Assembly: GCA_003554345.1 (NCBI GenBank)
Contig: PWGE01000391.1
Span: forward strand, 1-7,475
Source: T1SED10-198M sp003554345 [NCBI: Candidatus Sumerlaeota bacterium]
Lineage (GTDB): Bacteria > Sumerlaeota > T1SED10-198M
Direction: 5' to 3'
Length of the DNA stretch: 7,475 nucleotides
This document shows positions 5,918 to 7,475 of this stretch, in pieces. The translations under genes were made by a program, and so were the position numbers. The notes beneath the pieces were generated by a model. It saw nothing but the letters and a program-made list of their open reading frames with translations. It did not search any database and was not told the DNA's origin. Numbering within the stretch: position 1 is the first letter of the stretch; each line of letters starts with the position of its first letter.

Positions 5918-7105
5918 ATGAAAAAACTGGGAGAACTCCTTGTTAAGTATGACCTTGTATCCCCCGCTGATCTGGAAAAAGCTCTTGAACTCCAGAAACA
6001 TACTGGTCTTCGAATAGGGGATCAGCTTAAGGCAATGGGGGTTATCAGGCAGGATGAGATAAACTGGATTGTTACCAAGCAATATAATATCCCCTATATT
6101 ATTCTTAATAAGGATATAATTGATAAAAGAGTATTTGAGTCTTTCCCCTTTCCGGTGTTGATGGAACATGACATTGTGCCGGTCAGGGAAGAGATGGGCG
6201 TCTTCTATTTTGCTGTTCCTGATCCTTCTGAAGAGGATACTGTTCAGGTTGTCTCGGAACTTACCAACGACAATTACTCTCTGGTTCTGGCGGAATACGA
6301 AAGTATTCGGGCAATTTTACAGAAGTTTTTTCCCCTCTTTCCCTTTCCCCTGCATCATCTGCAGGAAAATAATTTTGACGATGCAAATCGCCTGGGATTT
6401 ATTTCCACCCCCGGGGAGCTTATCTCTTTTTTTGCCGGTTTCAGTCAGCAATTTGCCCTTGAAGAACTGTCCGTTTTTCCCTCCGATGATACTCTCTATG
6501 TTACCGGCCTGGGACGGTCCGGGAAAGAACTGCAGGGTCCGGTGCCTCCCTGCTGGAATGAAGTGTGCAAGATGATTGCTGACCCGGGTTATTATCCCTT
6601 TTTTTATTCTTATAAAGGTTCTCTGTATGCCTGCTATTTTATGGCTCTTTCTAACCAGGTCACTTCGGGTTTTCTAATGAAAAAAGAAGAGATAAACCTA
6701 TTTGACAAAAGAGTCTTTTTGCAGTATAATAAGGACCTGTGGCATGAATTATCGAAAACTGATATTCCCTCTGTCTGGGTTTTTTCCCTTTCTTATTACA
6801 ACAGTCTGGCCTGTTTTCATATTATGTATAAAATGTTTTTTCGCCGGGCTGTTATCTTCAATCAGCTCTGCCACAGAACACTTCCCGTACCGTATTTATT
6901 TTTTCCCCCGCGATGGGGCTATCCTTTTAAACATTGCTCCGTATTGAAGGATTCAACATCGAAAAGTGATGTGAGAATTGAAAAGGAAGGGAAGATTTTC
7001 TTGATTGATCACCAGAAAAGTCTGGACATTGACAGAATTGACCGTCCCTTGATGCATGTGTATGATGATGGCGAAAAAAATATACGGCTTGAATTTGTAA
7101 AATGA
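5918..7105 (+). CDS. MshEN (GspE N-terminal) domain protein with degenerate secretion-ATPase-like C-terminal region
   Basis: Residues ~1-138 form an MshEN/GSPII_E_N domain as found at the N-terminus of PilB, GspE and MshE ATPases. Two 24-residue repeats are visible (3-26, KLGELLV...LELQ; 32-55, RIGDQLK...VTKQ), followed by the domain's second half with FAVPDPSEED (98-107). In some members this domain binds c-di-GMP. Residues ~168-290 can be laid, by eye, over the N2 region of PilB-type ATPases (ALEELSVFP where ASDIHIEP is expected). At the expected Walker A position there is only SLSYYNSLAC (290-299), and no Walker B, Asp or His box follows. The 395-aa length is far below the usual ~550-600. 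Codon use is even throughout with no sign of a frameshift. GGGTGA at 5908-5913, beside the HAD stop, serves as ribosome binding site. The stop overlaps the pilT start. It is probably a non-catalytic relative of PilB/GspE; a regulatory role is inference. Confidence 0.75.
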   Translation: MKKLGELLVKYDLVSPADLEKALELQKHTGLRIGDQLKAMGVIRQDEINWIVTKQYNIPYIILNKDIIDKRVFESFPFPVLMEHDIVPVREEMGVFYFAVPDPSEEDTVQVVSELTNDNYSLVLAEYESIRAILQKFFPLFPFPLHHLQENNFDDANRLGFISTPGELISFFAGFSQQFALEELSVFPSDDTLYVTGLGRSGKELQGPVPPCWNEVCKMIADPGYYPFFYSYKGSLYACYFMALSNQVTSGFLMKKEEINLFDKRVFLQYNKDLWHELSKTDIPSVWVFSLSYYNSLACFHIMYKMFFRRAVIFNQLCHRTLPVPYLFFPPRWGYPFKHCSVLKDSTSKSDVRIEKEGKIFLIDHQKSLDIDRIDRPLMHVYDDGEKNIRLEFVK

Positions 7106-7475
7106 TGGATATTGTTGACTTACTGCGCTTTGTTAAAGAAAGCGGTTCTTCTGATTTGCATATAACCACCGGTATACCACCTGCCTACCGTTTGGATGGT
7201 AAACTGCAACATTTTGATTCGAAACCCTTACAGGGTGATGAAGTTCATGAAATCATTTATGGCATTTTAAGTGATGGTCAACGTAAAACTCTTGAAGAAA
7301 AAAAGGAGCTGGATTTTGCAGTAGAAATACCAGATGTGGCACGTTTTCGGGGAAACGTGTTTTTTCAGAAAAATGGTAAGGCGGCGGTTTTTCGAACTAT
7401 TCCCACTGAAATTCTTTCTCCCGAGCAATTGGGGTTACCTTCTGTTTTGACTAAGTTGACTCATCAGGAAAAAGG
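7102..7475 (+). CDS. pilT: Type IV pilus retraction ATPase PilT, N-terminal part (runs off window)
   Basis: PilT is the hexameric cytoplasmic ATPase that drives pilus disassembly and twitching motility. The 124 codons present cover most of the PAS-like N-terminal domain. Visible are SSDLHITTGIPPAYRLDGKL (16-35, the PilT form of the SDLH motif), KELDFAVEI (68-76), RFRGNVFFQKNGKAAVFRTIP (81-101), and LSPEQLGLPSVL (105-116). The reading frame is open to position 7475; the Walker A motif would follow just outside. The start is ATG 7102, overlapping the previous stop as ATGA; a second ATG at 7105 is equally usable. No clear Shine-Dalgarno is seen, so coupling to the MshEN gene is likely. The closely related PilU is an alternative, but PilT fits best. 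Confidence 0.92.
   Translation, partial: MMDIVDLLRFVKESGSSDLHITTGIPPAYRLDGKLQHFDSKPLQGDEVHEIIYGILSDGQRKTLEEKKELDFAVEIPDVARFRGNVFFQKNGKAAVFRTIPTEILSPEQLGLPSVLTKLTHQEK

Noticed and set aside
5612-6169. Minus-strand 185-codon open frame across the HAD/MshEN junction
   Set aside because: It is antisense to two supported genes; composition is shadow-like (rich in Ile, Asn and Lys) and no ribosome binding site or family is evident.
6326-6351. 26-nt uninterrupted pyrimidine run within the MshEN gene
   Set aside because: It simply encodes FFPLFPFPL with the local codon preference; no mirror symmetry strong enough to argue for a structural role.
6168-6947. Possible frameshift in the MshEN gene, suggested by overlapping plus-strand open frames (6168-6575, 6702-6947)
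   Set aside because: Codon use in the main frame stays even through this region, there is no internal stop, and the alternative frames show no P-loop or other ATPase motif.

Overview
The window is a stretch of bacterial chromosome carrying housekeeping genes. It is moderately AT-rich, densely coding, and uses the standard genetic code with ATG, GTG and TTG starts. I cannot assign a phylum from sequence alone. The useful hints are a pyrophosphate-type phosphofructokinase, a type IV pilus (T4P) ATPase gene pilT, and a GC-rich palindrome at the left edge. No tRNA, rRNA, CRISPR array, insertion sequence or phage gene was seen.

Left part, minus strand (about 1-2466). Three genes read leftwards as a probable operon: a 174-aa coiled-coil protein (1942-2466), a 187-aa charged helical protein (1337-1900), and a 397-aa protein with an N-terminal YkgJ-type cysteine cluster (142-1335). 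The last starts with TTG one base after the preceding stop. A small hairpin with a T-rich tail at the left edge may end this transcript. None of the three has an assigned substrate.

Centre, plus strand (2489-5240). A divergent 87-bp gap holds a reasonable sigma-70-type promoter for cmk (CMP kinase, GTG start). plsC (lysophosphatidate acyltransferase) overlaps cmk by 19 bp. Then comes a separately expressed pfp gene (PPi-dependent phosphofructokinase) with a strong ribosome binding site, its own candidate promoter, and a near-textbook intrinsic terminator with a 14-bp stem. This part covers nucleotide, phospholipid and glycolytic metabolism.

Right part, plus strand (5255-7475). A SerB-like HAD phosphatase, a protein with an N-terminal MshEN/GspE-N domain, and the start of pilT are packed together (9-bp gap, then a 4-bp overlap), suggesting one transcript. 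The middle protein is the most notable item. It has a recognisable MshEN domain, which is a c-di-GMP-binding module in some family members. What follows looks like an eroded secretion-ATPase N2 region and a core with no Walker A motif, and the protein ends far short of a normal PilB/GspE. It may be a catalytically dead PilB/GspE relative encoded beside the true retraction ATPase, possibly a regulator of pilus motors. That role is inference.
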